A stretch of DNA of 64,000 bases from an uncultured Prevotellaceae bacterium (lineage in GTDB: Bacteria; Bacteroidota; Bacteroidia; Bacteroidales; Bacteroidaceae). Positions 36,599-45,651 of this stretch are shown piece after piece; position 1 is the first letter of the stretch; every line of letters begins with the position of its first letter. Location of the stretch: contig CACXMM010000004.1 in the NCBI GenBank assembly GCA_902768785.1, positions 35,998 through 99,997 of the forward strand, given 5' to 3'. The translations under genes were made by a program, and so were the position numbers. Below the pieces are notes generated by a model, which did no database searches, was not told the DNA's origin, and was given only the letters and a program-made list of their open reading frames with translations.

Positions 36599-37426
36599 AT
36601 GGATCAAATTACAGAAAAAACAGTTGACATTGAAGACATTCTGAAGAACAAAATGGGCAGTAAGGCTAAGTGGATTCCCTCTCCCTTAGTGAACTGGCTC
36701 AAACGAATTGTTCATCAGGATGAGGTGAACCGTTTCCTTTGGGAAAGCCGTCATCTGACGGGTACTCCCTGGCTGGAGGAATGTGTGAAATACCTCGATA
36801 TGACGCTGGAAGTGGAAGGAAAAGAGAACCTGCCCGACAAGAATGATGGGAAACTCTACACCTTTGTGAGCAACCATCCCTTGGGGGGTGCCGACGGTGT
36901 TGCGCTGGGAAGCATTATCGGTAGGCACTATGACAGCAGGTTCCGCTATCTTGTCAATGATATCCTGATGAACCTGCCTGGACTTGCTCCTCTCTGTATT
37001 CCCATCAACAAGACGGGAAAACAAAGCCGGAATTTCCCTGCGATGGTGGAGACTGGTTTCCAAAGTGACAACCACATGCTGATGTATCCTGCTGGATTAT
37101 GTTCCCGTCGCATCAATGGTGAGATTCATGACTTGCCCTGGAAAAAGACGTTCATCTCGAAGAGTGTGGAGTATCATCGTGACGTGGTGCCGATTCACTT
37201 CAGTGGTCAGAATTCAGATTTCTTCTATAAACTGAGCGGCTTCTGCGATAAACACATCAAGAAAGTGAATATCGCCATGCTCTTCTTGGTTGATGAAATG
37301 TACAAGAACGTGCACAAGACATTCCGTGTAACCATCGGAAAACCAATACCCTGGCAGACTTTCGACAAGACGAAGACACCAGCACAGTGGGCACAATGGG
37401 TGCAAGATCAAGTCTATTCCCTGTAA
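36599..37426 (+). CDS. glsA: Acyltransferase of the PlsC type, likely glycine-lipid O-acyltransferase GlsA
   Basis: The 275-residue protein from the ATG at 36599 is a lysophosphatidate-acyltransferase-like enzyme. The acyl-transfer motif reads SNHPLGGADG (His93, Asp99), an HX5D spacing instead of the usual HX4D. LCIPINKTGKQSRNF and MYPAGLCSRRINGE correspond to the later acyltransferase blocks. The next gene is an OlsB-like N-acyltransferase, and together they match the glsA-glsB pair that makes N-acyl glycine lipids in Bacteroides. An in-frame TTG at 36584 is rejected. Confidence 0.8.
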   Translation: MDQITEKTVDIEDILKNKMGSKAKWIPSPLVNWLKRIVHQDEVNRFLWESRHLTGTPWLEECVKYLDMTLEVEGKENLPDKNDGKLYTFVSNHPLGGADGVALGSIIGRHYDSRFRYLVNDILMNLPGLAPLCIPINKTGKQSRNFPAMVETGFQSDNHMLMYPAGLCSRRINGEIHDLPWKKTFISKSVEYHRDVVPIHFSGQNSDFFYKLSGFCDKHIKKVNIAMLFLVDEMYKNVHKTFRVTIGKPIPWQTFDKTKTPAQWAQWVQDQVYSL

Positions 37427-37475
37427 CCTCACTATCTAAATCCATTAACATTCATCTTTTATTTGGCAAACAACA

Positions 37476-38462
37476 ATGGAACAACCAATCATCTCTCCCA
37501 TTAGCAAAGAACTGCTGAAAAGTGAGCTCACAGCAGAACGTCAGTTGCGAATGACCAACAAGAGCCACAATGAGATTTACGTGGTGACAGCTCATCAGGC
37601 CCCTAACGTGATGAAAGAGATCGGACGACTGCGTGAGATTGCCTTCCGGGAGGCAGGCGGAGGAACTGGTAAGGACATGGATATCGATGAGTTCGATACC
37701 TGTGAGAATTGCTACAAGCAGCTTATCGTGTGGAATCCTGAGGAAGAAGAGATTATTGGAGGCTACCGCTACCTGATGGGCACTGACTGGGAGATGGATG
37801 AGAATGGTCAGCCGTTGCTGGCTACAAGTCACATGTTCCACTTCTCTGATAAATTTTTAAAGGATTATATGCCTTATACGGTGGAACTGGGGCGCTCTTT
37901 TGTTTCTCTTGAGTATCAGAATATACAGAAGAACACCAAGAGCATCTTCGCATTAGACAACCTGTGGGATGGATTGGGTGCCCTGACCGTTCTCTTTCCC
38001 AACGTGAAGTATTTCTTTGGAAAGATGACGATGTACCCTTCGTATGTGAGGAAAGGACGTGATATGATTCTGTATTTCCTGAAGAAGCATTTCGATGACA
38101 AAGAGAACCTGATTGTTCCGATGAAACCGCTAAAAATCGAAGCTGACCCTGCAGAGCTGGAGCAGCTGTTTTGTGGTAAATCATTCAAGGAAGACTATCG
38201 CATCCTAAACTCTGAAATCAGGAAGATGGGATACAACATCCCACCGTTAGTGAATGCGTATATGGGACTGTCGCCTACGATGAAACTCTTTGGTACTGCC
38301 ATCAACTACGGCTTCGGCGATGTGGAGGAAACAGGAATCCTCATTGCTGTTGACGAAATCCTTGAGCAAAAGCGTGTCCGCCATATCGATAGTTTTATCA
38401 AGGATCATCCTGAGGCATTGCGGATTACCAGTGGAGCCAATAAGGTAATCTACAAGGAATAA
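37476..38462 (+). CDS. glsB: GNAT/OlsB-like N-acyltransferase, likely GlsB
   Basis: GlsB attaches a 3-hydroxy fatty acid to glycine, the first step of glycine-lipid synthesis. The 328-residue protein has the hemolysin/OlsB pattern: IGRLREIAFREAGGGTGKDMDIDEFD, a QLIVWNPEEEEIIGGYRY core, VELGRSFVSLEYQ and LFPNVKYFFGKMTMYPSY. It lies 49 bp after glsA, probably co-transcribed. Behind it is an array of 22-bp-spaced palindromes. Confidence 0.82.
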   Translation: MEQPIISPISKELLKSELTAERQLRMTNKSHNEIYVVTAHQAPNVMKEIGRLREIAFREAGGGTGKDMDIDEFDTCENCYKQLIVWNPEEEEIIGGYRYLMGTDWEMDENGQPLLATSHMFHFSDKFLKDYMPYTVELGRSFVSLEYQNIQKNTKSIFALDNLWDGLGALTVLFPNVKYFFGKMTMYPSYVRKGRDMILYFLKKHFDDKENLIVPMKPLKIEADPAELEQLFCGKSFKEDYRILNSEIRKMGYNIPPLVNAYMGLSPTMKLFGTAINYGFGDVEETGILIAVDEILEQKRVRHIDSFIKDHPEALRITSGANKVIYKE

Positions 38463-38473
38463 AGCCAAGGTTG

Positions 38474-38598
38474 TGCATTTTTTGAGAAATCAATCTGCAC
38501 AACTTGTGCAAAGGGGTTGCACACTTTGTGCAGATGCCTTGCACACTTTGTGCAGAGGCTTTGCACTCTTTGTGCAACGGTCTTGCACAAATTCTTCT
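38474..38598. repeat. Array C: 15-bp palindromes at exact 22-bp steps (TGCACAnnnTGTGCA)
   Basis: Perfect 6-3-6 palindromes begin at 38496, 38518 and 38540; the one at 38562 has one mismatch; partial units at 38474 and 38584 keep the register. The 7-bp spacers (AAGGGGT, GATGCCT, GAGGCTT, ACGGTCT) differ. The array occupies the gap between glsB and the aldA promoter. No gene is present in 38463-38789. Confidence 0.92.
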
Positions 38599-38697
38599 TC
38601 CGCCCACCCGTTGCCTTTCCTACTTCTTGCTACAGATGGAGATTCCAGAATTTCTATAATTAATAATTCATAAAACCATGATTTTTCATAAGAATCG

Positions 38698-38729
38698 TTT
38701 GTGATTCTCATCAAAAACCTTTATTTTTG
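38698..38729 (+). promoter_or_regulatory. Promoter of aldA
   Basis: TTTG (38698-38701), 20 bp, TATTTTTG (38722-38729). The leader would be about 55 bases. Confidence 0.8.
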
Positions 38730-38789
38730 TAGCAGATTAAGACAAATAACAATTGTTTATCAAAAACAGATTATTTAAAAACTACGTGT

Positions 38790-40229
38790 ATGAAAGACTT
38801 GAAGATGTACATCAACGGAAAGTTCGTTGAAAGTCGCTCCGGCGAATGGATTGAAGTGTTGAATCCCAGTACAGAAGAGGTGACAAGCCGTCAGCCGTCA
38901 GGAACGGTAGAAGATGTGAACGAGGCTGTGGAGGCTGCTTATATCGCCCAGAAGAAATGGGCGAAGGTGCCTGCAGCAGAACGTGCTGTTTATCTGCATA
39001 AGATTGCTGATGGTATCCGTGCCAACTTCGATAAATTCCAGGAGATTCTGGTACGTGAGCAGGGGAAGACACAAGCCCTTGCTGGTGTTGAGGTAGGTGT
39101 AACTGCCACTTATTTTGATTATATGGCAGAGTTTGCACGTCGCATTGAAGGTGAGGTAATCCAAAGCGATGCTCCTAATGAGACCATGATATTGGTTAAG
39201 AAGCCTATTGGGGTGGCTGCCGGAATCTTGCCTTGGAATTTCCCGTTCTTTCTAATTGCCCGTAAGGCGGCTGCTGCTTTGATCACTGGTTGCTCTATTG
39301 TCATCAAACCTGCCCAGATTACACCTGAGAACTGCTGCGAGATTTGTAAGGTTGTGCATGACAGTGGTCTTCCTGCTGGTCTGTTCAATGTGGTGACAGG
39401 AAAGGGTTCCGTGGTTGGTAATGCTTTGGCAAGTCACCCGAAAGTTGGCATCGTCAGTCTGACAGGAAGTGTGGGTGCCGGTGTGAAGATCATGGAAGCA
39501 GCTGCTCCGAACATCACAAAGGTGTCTTTGGAGTTAGGTGGTAAAGCGCCTGCTATTGTCTTCCCGGATGCTGATCTTGAACTGGCTGCCCAAGCTATCT
39601 TAGAGAGTCGCATTGGTAATACGGGTCAGATCTGTAACAATGCTGAGCGTGTGTATGTTCACAAAGACATTAAGAAGGAGTTCACAGATATCATCGTGAA
39701 GAAGTTTAAAGCTGTGAAGTACGGTAATCCAGCTATTGAGAAGGATGTGGATATGGGACCGTTGGTTGAGAAGGCAGCTTTGGAGAGTGTCACTGCCAAG
39801 GTGAATCACGCAATAGAGCAAGGTGCAAAGGTGCTTTGCGGTGGTGCTCCTGTTGGAGGCAAGGGCTATTTCTACCCTGCTACGGTGCTTGACAATTGTA
39901 CACAAGATATGGACATTATCCATGAGGAGACCTTTGGTCCGGTACTTCCCTTGGTGGAGTTCGACAATATCGACCAGGTAATCGAGTGGGCGAACGATTG
40001 TGAGTATGGACTGGCTTCCAGCGTTTTCACAAAGGATATTGATACAGCTACTCGTATCTGCCGTGAGATAGAGTTTGGCGAGACCTATATCAACCGTATG
40101 CACTTCGAAGCTATCCAAGGCTTCCATGCTGGTGTGAAGAAGAGCGGTATTGGTGGTGCCGACGGAAAACATGGCATGGAAGAGTATCTTGTCACTAAGG
40201 TTGTTTATCTTGACACACATTACAATTAA
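38790..40229 (+). CDS. aldA: Lactaldehyde dehydrogenase-type aldehyde dehydrogenase
   Basis: The 479-residue NAD-dependent enzyme is close to E. coli AldA along its whole length: ILPWNFPFFLIARK, KVSLELGGKAPAIV (Glu248), NTGQICNNAERVYV (catalytic Cys282), HEETFGPVLP, FGETYINRMHFEAIQGFHAG and KSGIGGADGKHGMEEYL. AldA oxidises L-lactaldehyde from fucose or rhamnose breakdown to lactate and also accepts glycolaldehyde and succinate semialdehyde. It is a single-gene unit with promoter and terminator. Confidence 0.9.
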   Translation: MKDLKMYINGKFVESRSGEWIEVLNPSTEEVTSRQPSGTVEDVNEAVEAAYIAQKKWAKVPAAERAVYLHKIADGIRANFDKFQEILVREQGKTQALAGVEVGVTATYFDYMAEFARRIEGEVIQSDAPNETMILVKKPIGVAAGILPWNFPFFLIARKAAAALITGCSIVIKPAQITPENCCEICKVVHDSGLPAGLFNVVTGKGSVVGNALASHPKVGIVSLTGSVGAGVKIMEAAAPNITKVSLELGGKAPAIVFPDADLELAAQAILESRIGNTGQICNNAERVYVHKDIKKEFTDIIVKKFKAVKYGNPAIEKDVDMGPLVEKAALESVTAKVNHAIEQGAKVLCGGAPVGGKGYFYPATVLDNCTQDMDIIHEETFGPVLPLVEFDNIDQVIEWANDCEYGLASSVFTKDIDTATRICREIEFGETYINRMHFEAIQGFHAGVKKSGIGGADGKHGMEEYLVTKVVYLDTHYN

Positions 40230-40252
40230 TCTCATGAGAGATTAGTGGGTCT

Positions 40253-40291
40253 GCTATCGGCATGCTCTTCTGCTTGCCGATAGCTTTTTTT
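40253..40291 (+). terminator. Rho-independent terminator of aldA
   Basis: GCTATCGGCA (40253-40262) pairs perfectly with TGCCGATAGC (40275-40284), followed by seven T. Confidence 0.95.
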
Positions 40292-40373
40292 GTCAAGTTG
40301 TTTTTTAACAATTTTTCATGCAAGATTTCTGCTTTCCTGCGTTTTGTTCATAGAAATATCAATTGAATTGTGT

Positions 40374-41720
40374 ATGAAAAAGTGTAGTTTATGGATGCCG
40401 GCTTTGTTGTTGGCAATCGCAGGAATCGGTGTATCGTGCTCCTCAGAGAAGGATGTAGTTGATCCAGATGTCGTTATCAGTGGTGATCCAAATGCCGTTA
40501 TCAGTGGGGAACCCCGTGCTGTGAATATGGTTTATCCGGAAAAGGTGGTAAACCTAACGAGTGAACAAAGAGCATATGTTGTGGCGAACAACGCGTTCTC
40601 CCTCAACCTGTTCCGTGAGATCAGTGAGAACGACGGTAACAAAAGCAGCTTCTGTTCACCGTTGAGCGTAACCTATCTATTAAGTATGTTAAATGCTGGA
40701 GCAGAAGGTAACACACAGAAGGAGATACAAGACGTACTTGGCTTCGGCACGAGTAATCCGACTGAAATCAATGCTTTTTGTGAGAACCTGCTCAAGACTG
40801 CCCCTGAGCTGGATCCCAAGGTAACGCTGAGCATAGCGAACAGCATTTTTGTGAACAACGCTATCGGAAAGATCCTGCCATCGTATCAACAGGAGATGGA
40901 GAAATACTATGAAGCCAAGGTGGAAGATATGGATTTCGGGAATGTGAGGAATGTTGACAAGATCAACAATTGGTGTAATCAGCAGACGAATGGAATGATT
41001 CCCAAGATTCTCGAAGATAATGAGTTCGACCCCAATGTGGTAATGTTTCTGTTGAATGCTATCTATTTCAAAGCTGACTGGACAGAGAAGTTTGAGGAGA
41101 AATATACTCAAAAAGCCGATTTCATCGGAGCATCCGAAACAAAGAAGGTGAATATGATGCACCAAAAGGTGTTGGCAAACTACGGTGAGTCGGATGAATA
41201 CACCTCACTGTCGCTGCCATACGGTGACGGTGCTTTCTGCATGAAGATTTTCCTGCCCAAAGAGGGAAAGAGTATCAATGATGTTCTTGGAAGACTGAAA
41301 TATGAGATGTCACCTGACAAAATGTCCGTTGAAAGTTATGAGAAGAACGATGTATGTGAGGTGGATGTGAAGATCCCACGTTGGGAGACTTCCACAAACA
41401 TGCCGCTCATTAAGATTCTCAAAAAGATGGGCATTCAACAGATGTTCAATCCCTTTTTTGCTGAGCTAACGAAGATGGCTGAAGGAACCTCTCTTTATGT
41501 AGGCATCATGAAGCAGTTGGCAAAGATTGAGGTGAACGAGACTGGCTCGAAAGCTGCTGCTGTCACCATAGCAGGTACTTATGAGACAGTATCTAACATA
41601 CCGTCAGTTCCTCGAGAGCCAAGAAAAGTGGATTTCCATGCTAACCATCCCTTCCTTTACCTCATTACAGAACGTGGCAGCAATGCCGTCTTCTTTATGG
41701 GCAAATATATGGGTGAGTGA
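40374..41720 (+). CDS. Serpin family protease inhibitor, lipoprotein
   Basis: From the ATG at 40374 the protein has 448 residues. The signal ends in a lipobox GVSC with Cys22, so it is probably anchored to the outer membrane. The serpin body includes NLFREISENDGNKSSFCSPLSVTYLLSMLNAGAEGNT and HPFLYLITERGSNAVFFMGK. The hinge ETGSKAAAVT has the small residues needed for loop insertion, so it should be inhibitory. Counting 17 residues from the hinge Glu puts P1-P1' at Thr-Val in TYETV, which would suit an elastase-like target; this placement is an estimate. Confidence 0.92.
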   Translation: MKKCSLWMPALLLAIAGIGVSCSSEKDVVDPDVVISGDPNAVISGEPRAVNMVYPEKVVNLTSEQRAYVVANNAFSLNLFREISENDGNKSSFCSPLSVTYLLSMLNAGAEGNTQKEIQDVLGFGTSNPTEINAFCENLLKTAPELDPKVTLSIANSIFVNNAIGKILPSYQQEMEKYYEAKVEDMDFGNVRNVDKINNWCNQQTNGMIPKILEDNEFDPNVVMFLLNAIYFKADWTEKFEEKYTQKADFIGASETKKVNMMHQKVLANYGESDEYTSLSLPYGDGAFCMKIFLPKEGKSINDVLGRLKYEMSPDKMSVESYEKNDVCEVDVKIPRWETSTNMPLIKILKKMGIQQMFNPFFAELTKMAEGTSLYVGIMKQLAKIEVNETGSKAAAVTIAGTYETVSNIPSVPREPRKVDFHANHPFLYLITERGSNAVFFMGKYMGE

Positions 41721-41726
41721 TGAGCG

Positions 41727-43064
41727 TTACACTATTGGCAGACTGATACCGTTGATTTTCTGATAGACATCGAGGGCATACACATCCGTCATGCCACTGA
41801 TGTAGTCGATGACCGACATGACTCTCGTCTCCAGATCATCACTGCAGATATCGTACTGACTGCTCACCCTGCCGATAAGCTGCTGTGAGTAGAAACGGTC
41901 GGGATGCAAAATGGCATCGGTCATCACCTCCATGAGTGTGGCCATGATCTTGTAACCGCTTAATTCCACATCAAGGACGGGCTTGCTTCGGTAGATCCTA
42001 TTGACGGAAATCTGACAACACTGTTGGTAAGCCTCTCGCTGGGGAGTGTCGATATGATCTATCAGTGAGCCCGTCATGGTTCCATTCAGGATGTCTTCCT
42101 CATGGTGCATGAAGGCTTCCACACAACAGTTCTCCAGCTTGCCGATGACACAAGCACGCATATACACCACCTTTTCATTGTCATCGTCAATCCCTTCGTC
42201 TGAAATTCTCTTCAGGATTTTCTGACGATTCTCTTCATCAAAGAAACTCAATAGCATACGTTCTGTTTCTTCAAAAGACAGGATCTTCAACTTATGCGCA
42301 TCCTCAATGTCCATGATTTCATAACAGATATCATCTGCGGCCTCTACCAAATAGACCAGTGGATGACGAGCATAGCGTAAAGGCTCATTCTCTTGAGAAA
42401 GACAGGAAATGCCCATTTCATCGGCGATTCGTTGATAAATAGGGAGCTCTGAGGTGAAGAATCCGAACTTTCCTTTCTTCCCTGCGGCAGAAGACACATG
42501 GGGATATTTTACGATGGATGCCAAGGTGGAATAGGTCATGGCAAACCCTCCGTCACGACGGCCCTTGAAACGATGGGTGAGCAGTCGGAAGGCGTTGGCA
42601 TTTCCTTCGAAATGAGTGATGTCGTCCCAGAAAGACTGGCTGACCAATCCTTTCAGTACCATACCCTTCCCCTCAGTGAAGAAGGTCTGGATTGCTTTCT
42701 CCCCACTATGCCCAAACGGAGGATTACCCAAATCATGTGCCAGACAGGCAGTGCTGACAATCGTTCCAATCTGAGGAAAGAGTGTATCTGCAAGTTCCGG
42801 ATGTTGACGGAGTGTGCGGTGTGCCACATCGTTCCCTAACGACATGCCCACGCTGGCAACTTCGAGAGAGTGGGTGAGGCGGTTGTGAACGAAGATACTC
42901 CCAGGAAGGGGAAAGACCTGTGTCTTGTTCTGCAGGCGGCGGAATGGTGCCGAGAAGATCAAACGGTCGTAGTCGCGCTTGAATTCCGTTCGGTCATCAT
43001 GCCGTTCGCTGTGGCGCTTTTCCTGTCCCTGTCGTTTGTTGCTGATAAGGTGTTTCCAATCCAT
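41727..43064 (-). CDS. dgt: Deoxyguanosinetriphosphate triphosphohydrolase-like protein
   Basis: The HD-domain enzyme hydrolyses dNTPs to nucleosides and triphosphate. With the start MDWKHLISNKRQG it has 445 residues. Metal ligands are in NRLTHSLEVA, CLAHDLGNPPFGHSGE and VEAADDICYEIMDIED. An in-frame ATG at 43088 would lie almost at the predicted transcription start, so 43064 is preferred. The stop lies 6 bp from the convergent serpin stop. Confidence 0.92.
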   Translation of the reverse strand: MDWKHLISNKRQGQEKRHSERHDDRTEFKRDYDRLIFSAPFRRLQNKTQVFPLPGSIFVHNRLTHSLEVASVGMSLGNDVAHRTLRQHPELADTLFPQIGTIVSTACLAHDLGNPPFGHSGEKAIQTFFTEGKGMVLKGLVSQSFWDDITHFEGNANAFRLLTHRFKGRRDGGFAMTYSTLASIVKYPHVSSAAGKKGKFGFFTSELPIYQRIADEMGISCLSQENEPLRYARHPLVYLVEAADDICYEIMDIEDAHKLKILSFEETERMLLSFFDEENRQKILKRISDEGIDDDNEKVVYMRACVIGKLENCCVEAFMHHEEDILNGTMTGSLIDHIDTPQREAYQQCCQISVNRIYRSKPVLDVELSGYKIMATLMEVMTDAILHPDRFYSQQLIGRVSSQYDICSDDLETRVMSVIDYISGMTDVYALDVYQKINGISLPIV

Positions 43065-43095
43065 TTTGTACTTATATGCTACTGTCATTCATCTA

Positions 43096-43103
43096 CAAAG
43101 GTA
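43096..43103 (-). promoter_or_regulatory. -7 box of dgt promoter
   Basis: TACCTTTG on the minus strand predicts a transcript start near 43089, about 25 bases before the ATG at 43064. No clear TTTG box is found. Confidence 0.55.
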
Positions 43104-43229
43104 ACAATAATTCATGATTCTGGGGTTTCTCTAACTGTTAAAAATACTTTCCATATTACTTTCTCGAAGAAAGTATGCTACTTTCACATGCTAAACAATA
43201 TAAATCCTTGGGGAAAACAATATATTTTC

Positions 43230-43262
43230 TTTGGGTAAATAATATATATTTCGTACCTTTGC
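43230..43262 (+). promoter_or_regulatory. Promoter of the dut operon
   Basis: TTTG (43230-43233), 20 bp, TACCTTTGC (43254-43262), with a leader of about 23 bases to dut. Confidence 0.85.
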
Positions 43263-43291
43263 ATCCAAATTGAATTCAAAAAGACAAGAGG

Positions 43292-43729
43292 ATGATAGAG
43301 ATAAAAGTAGTGAATAAAGGGCATCAGCAACTGCCTGCTTATGCCACACCACAAAGTGCGGGGATGGATCTCCGTGCCAACCTTGATGAACCAATAGTTT
43401 TACGGCCATTGGAACGTAAACTAATCAAGACAGGACTGTTCATCGCACTGCCCGAAGGGTATGAAGCACAGATCCGACCGCGTAGCGGACTTGCTTTGAA
43501 GCATGGTATAACCGTACTGAACACCCCAGGTACCATAGATGCTGATTACCGTGGTGAGATTGGAGTCTGTCTGATCAATCTCTCACAAGATGATTTTATC
43601 GTCAACGACGGTGAGCGCATCGCCCAGATGGTGATTGCCCGTCATGAGCAGGGTGATTTCATCGTTGTCAGTGAATTGGATGAGACGGAACGTGGCGCCG
43701 GTGGTTATGGTCATACGGGAGTGAAGTAG
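43292..43729 (+). CDS. dut: dUTP diphosphatase
   Basis: The trimeric dUTPase keeps uracil out of DNA and supplies dUMP. All five motifs are seen in 145 residues: [42 protein letters not shown] and [10 protein letters not shown]. It starts an operon with the TPR lipoprotein, DUF4292 lipoprotein and EnvC-like genes. Confidence 0.97.
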   Translation: MIEIKVVNKGHQQLPAYATPQSAGMDLRANLDEPIVLRPLERKLIKTGLFIALPEGYEAQIRPRSGLALKHGITVLNTPGTIDADYRGEIGVCLINLSQDDFIVNDGERIAQMVIARHEQGDFIVVSELDETERGAGGYGHTGVK

Positions 43730-43753
43730 TTCGGTATTCATAGTTAAAAGTTG

Positions 43754-45631
43754 ATGATGAGAGAAGAAACCAGGAATCGTGGCAGATGGTGGGTGGCAGG
43801 GCTGACATGGCTTTGCCTCTGCATTGTTATGAGTGTAACCTCATGTGTTCCTGCAATGGCTCCTGCTCTGATCGGCGGAATGAGTGGGGGAATGGCTTCC
43901 ACCTTAAAAGATGCCAAGGCAAGGAAGGCCAATAAGAAAGCCGCAAAGAAAGAACGTCAACAGACTCAGAAACAGTCTCCCTTATCCTATAATGATTCAC
44001 AACGGCTGAAATATTTCTATCTTGAGGCACTGAACTTGCAGGAACAGGGTAAATACGATGCTGCCTTCGATCTGCTTAAACATTGTGAGACCATCAATCC
44101 GTATGCTGCAGAGGTGTATTATGCCGAGGCGGCTTACTATGTGGAACTGAAAAACGACTCCATGGCACTGGCATGTATGCAGAAGGCAGCAGACTTGAAT
44201 CCCGAGAATGACACCTATTTGGAACGATTGGCCATGACTCATATCAATTCGAGACAGTTTGATGAGGCGGTGGCTGATTACGAACGCTTATATGCGAACA
44301 ATAAAGACCGCTCCGATGTGCTGAATATCCTCTTCCAGTTGTATAACCAGAAAAAGGATTATCCGCATATGCTTACGACTCTCGACCGTATCGAAGCTGC
44401 TGAGGGGAGTAGTGAACAGCTGGCTCTTTCAAGAATGCGCGTTTTTGCCATACAAGGTGAAAAGGATAAGGAATACCAGGTGTTGAAGGATCTTTCCGAC
44501 AGTCATCCCAACGATATGAACTACCACGTGATGATGGGTAACTGGCTGTTGCAGAACGGACAGGATGAGGGGGCTCTGGAACAATATCGAAGGGTGCTGG
44601 CTGAAGAACCGGAACATGTGGCGGCAAGGATGTCTATGCTTGACTACTACCGTACTACGGGTGCTGACTCGTTGGCCAAGGCTCTGCAAGAGGAGATGCT
44701 GGTGAGTCAGAGTGTCAGCACGGATGATAAGGTGACTTTGATGCGACAGGTGGTGGCTGACAATGAACAAATGGGAGGTGACAGCACAAAGGTGATGGCG
44801 CTCTTTCAGAAGATGCTGGCTGTGCCACAGAAGAATGCTGACATCTACGAGCTTTATGTGGCTTATATGAACCTAAAGAAGATGCCCCAGGACAGCATAA
44901 ATATGGTGCTGAGGCAGGCGTTGGAGGTGGCACCTGACAATGTGGGTGTAAGGCTCCAGCTGGTGCAGTCGGAGTGGGTAGCCAAGAATTACGATGAAGT
45001 GATTGCTCTTTGTGAGCCGGCCACGGAATATAATCCTGATGAGATGGCATTCTACTATTTTCTGGGCTTGGCCCATTTCCAGAAGGATGAGCATGACCAG
45101 ACTTTGAGTGCCCTTCGTCAGGGGTTGGCACAGGTGAACGAGGAAAGCAACAAGGATATCGTATCTGATTTCTATGCCATCATGGGACAGATCCTTTATC
45201 AAAAGGGAAAGGCTGAAGAGGCTTTTGCTGCCTATGACAGTTGTCTGCAATGGAAAGAGGATAACATTGAGACTTTGAACAACTATGCCTATTATTTGAG
45301 TGAACGCGGGGAGCAGCTGCAGAAAGCAGAGCGGATGAGCCTGAAGACCATCAAGGCGGAGCCTGCCAACAGCACTTTCCTCGATACCTATGCTTGGATC
45401 CTCTTTATGCAGGAACGCTACGAGGAGGCAAAGATCTATATTGATCAGGCATTGCAGAATGATACCACGTCCAGTGCCGTCATCATTGAACATGCAGGAG
45501 ATATCTATGCCATGAATGGGGAGATGGGAAAGGCTGTGGAGTTCTGGCAATTGTCAAAGGATAGTGGAAACGATAGCAAGGTGCTGATCCGTAAGATCCG
45601 ACAGCGGAAATATATCAAGGAAAAGAAATAA
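43754..45631 (+). CDS. TPR-repeat lipoprotein
   Basis: About 625 residues. A signal with lipobox VTSC (Cys31) is followed by a Lys/Ala-rich stretch (AKARKANKKAAKKERQQ) and then many tetratricopeptide repeats, such as YYLEALNLQEQGKYDAAFDLLKHCETINPYAAEVYY and LAMTHINSRQFDEAVADYERLY. TPR arrays mediate protein contacts; in Bacteroidota such proteins often assist outer-membrane or secretion machinery. It lies between dut and DUF4292, the conserved context of this protein. Two adjacent ATG codons (43754, 43757) can start it. Confidence 0.88.
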   Translation: MMREETRNRGRWWVAGLTWLCLCIVMSVTSCVPAMAPALIGGMSGGMASTLKDAKARKANKKAAKKERQQTQKQSPLSYNDSQRLKYFYLEALNLQEQGKYDAAFDLLKHCETINPYAAEVYYAEAAYYVELKNDSMALACMQKAADLNPENDTYLERLAMTHINSRQFDEAVADYERLYANNKDRSDVLNILFQLYNQKKDYPHMLTTLDRIEAAEGSSEQLALSRMRVFAIQGEKDKEYQVLKDLSDSHPNDMNYHVMMGNWLLQNGQDEGALEQYRRVLAEEPEHVAARMSMLDYYRTTGADSLAKALQEEMLVSQSVSTDDKVTLMRQVVADNEQMGGDSTKVMALFQKMLAVPQKNADIYELYVAYMNLKKMPQDSINMVLRQALEVAPDNVGVRLQLVQSEWVAKNYDEVIALCEPATEYNPDEMAFYYFLGLAHFQKDEHDQTLSALRQGLAQVNEESNKDIVSDFYAIMGQILYQKGKAEEAFAAYDSCLQWKEDNIETLNNYAYYLSERGEQLQKAERMSLKTIKAEPANSTFLDTYAWILFMQERYEEAKIYIDQALQNDTTSSAVIIEHAGDIYAMNGEMGKAVEFWQLSKDSGNDSKVLIRKIRQRKYIKEKK

Positions 45632-45651
45632 GAATCTAAATAGATCATGTA

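Noticed and set aside
38474-38598. Possible CRISPR array
   Set aside because: Units are 15-bp palindromes and spacers are only 7 bp, with no cas genes anywhere in the window.
43065-43088. Start of dgt at 43088
   Set aside because: It would sit at the predicted transcript start; the internal ATG at 43064 matches the conserved beginning of the family.
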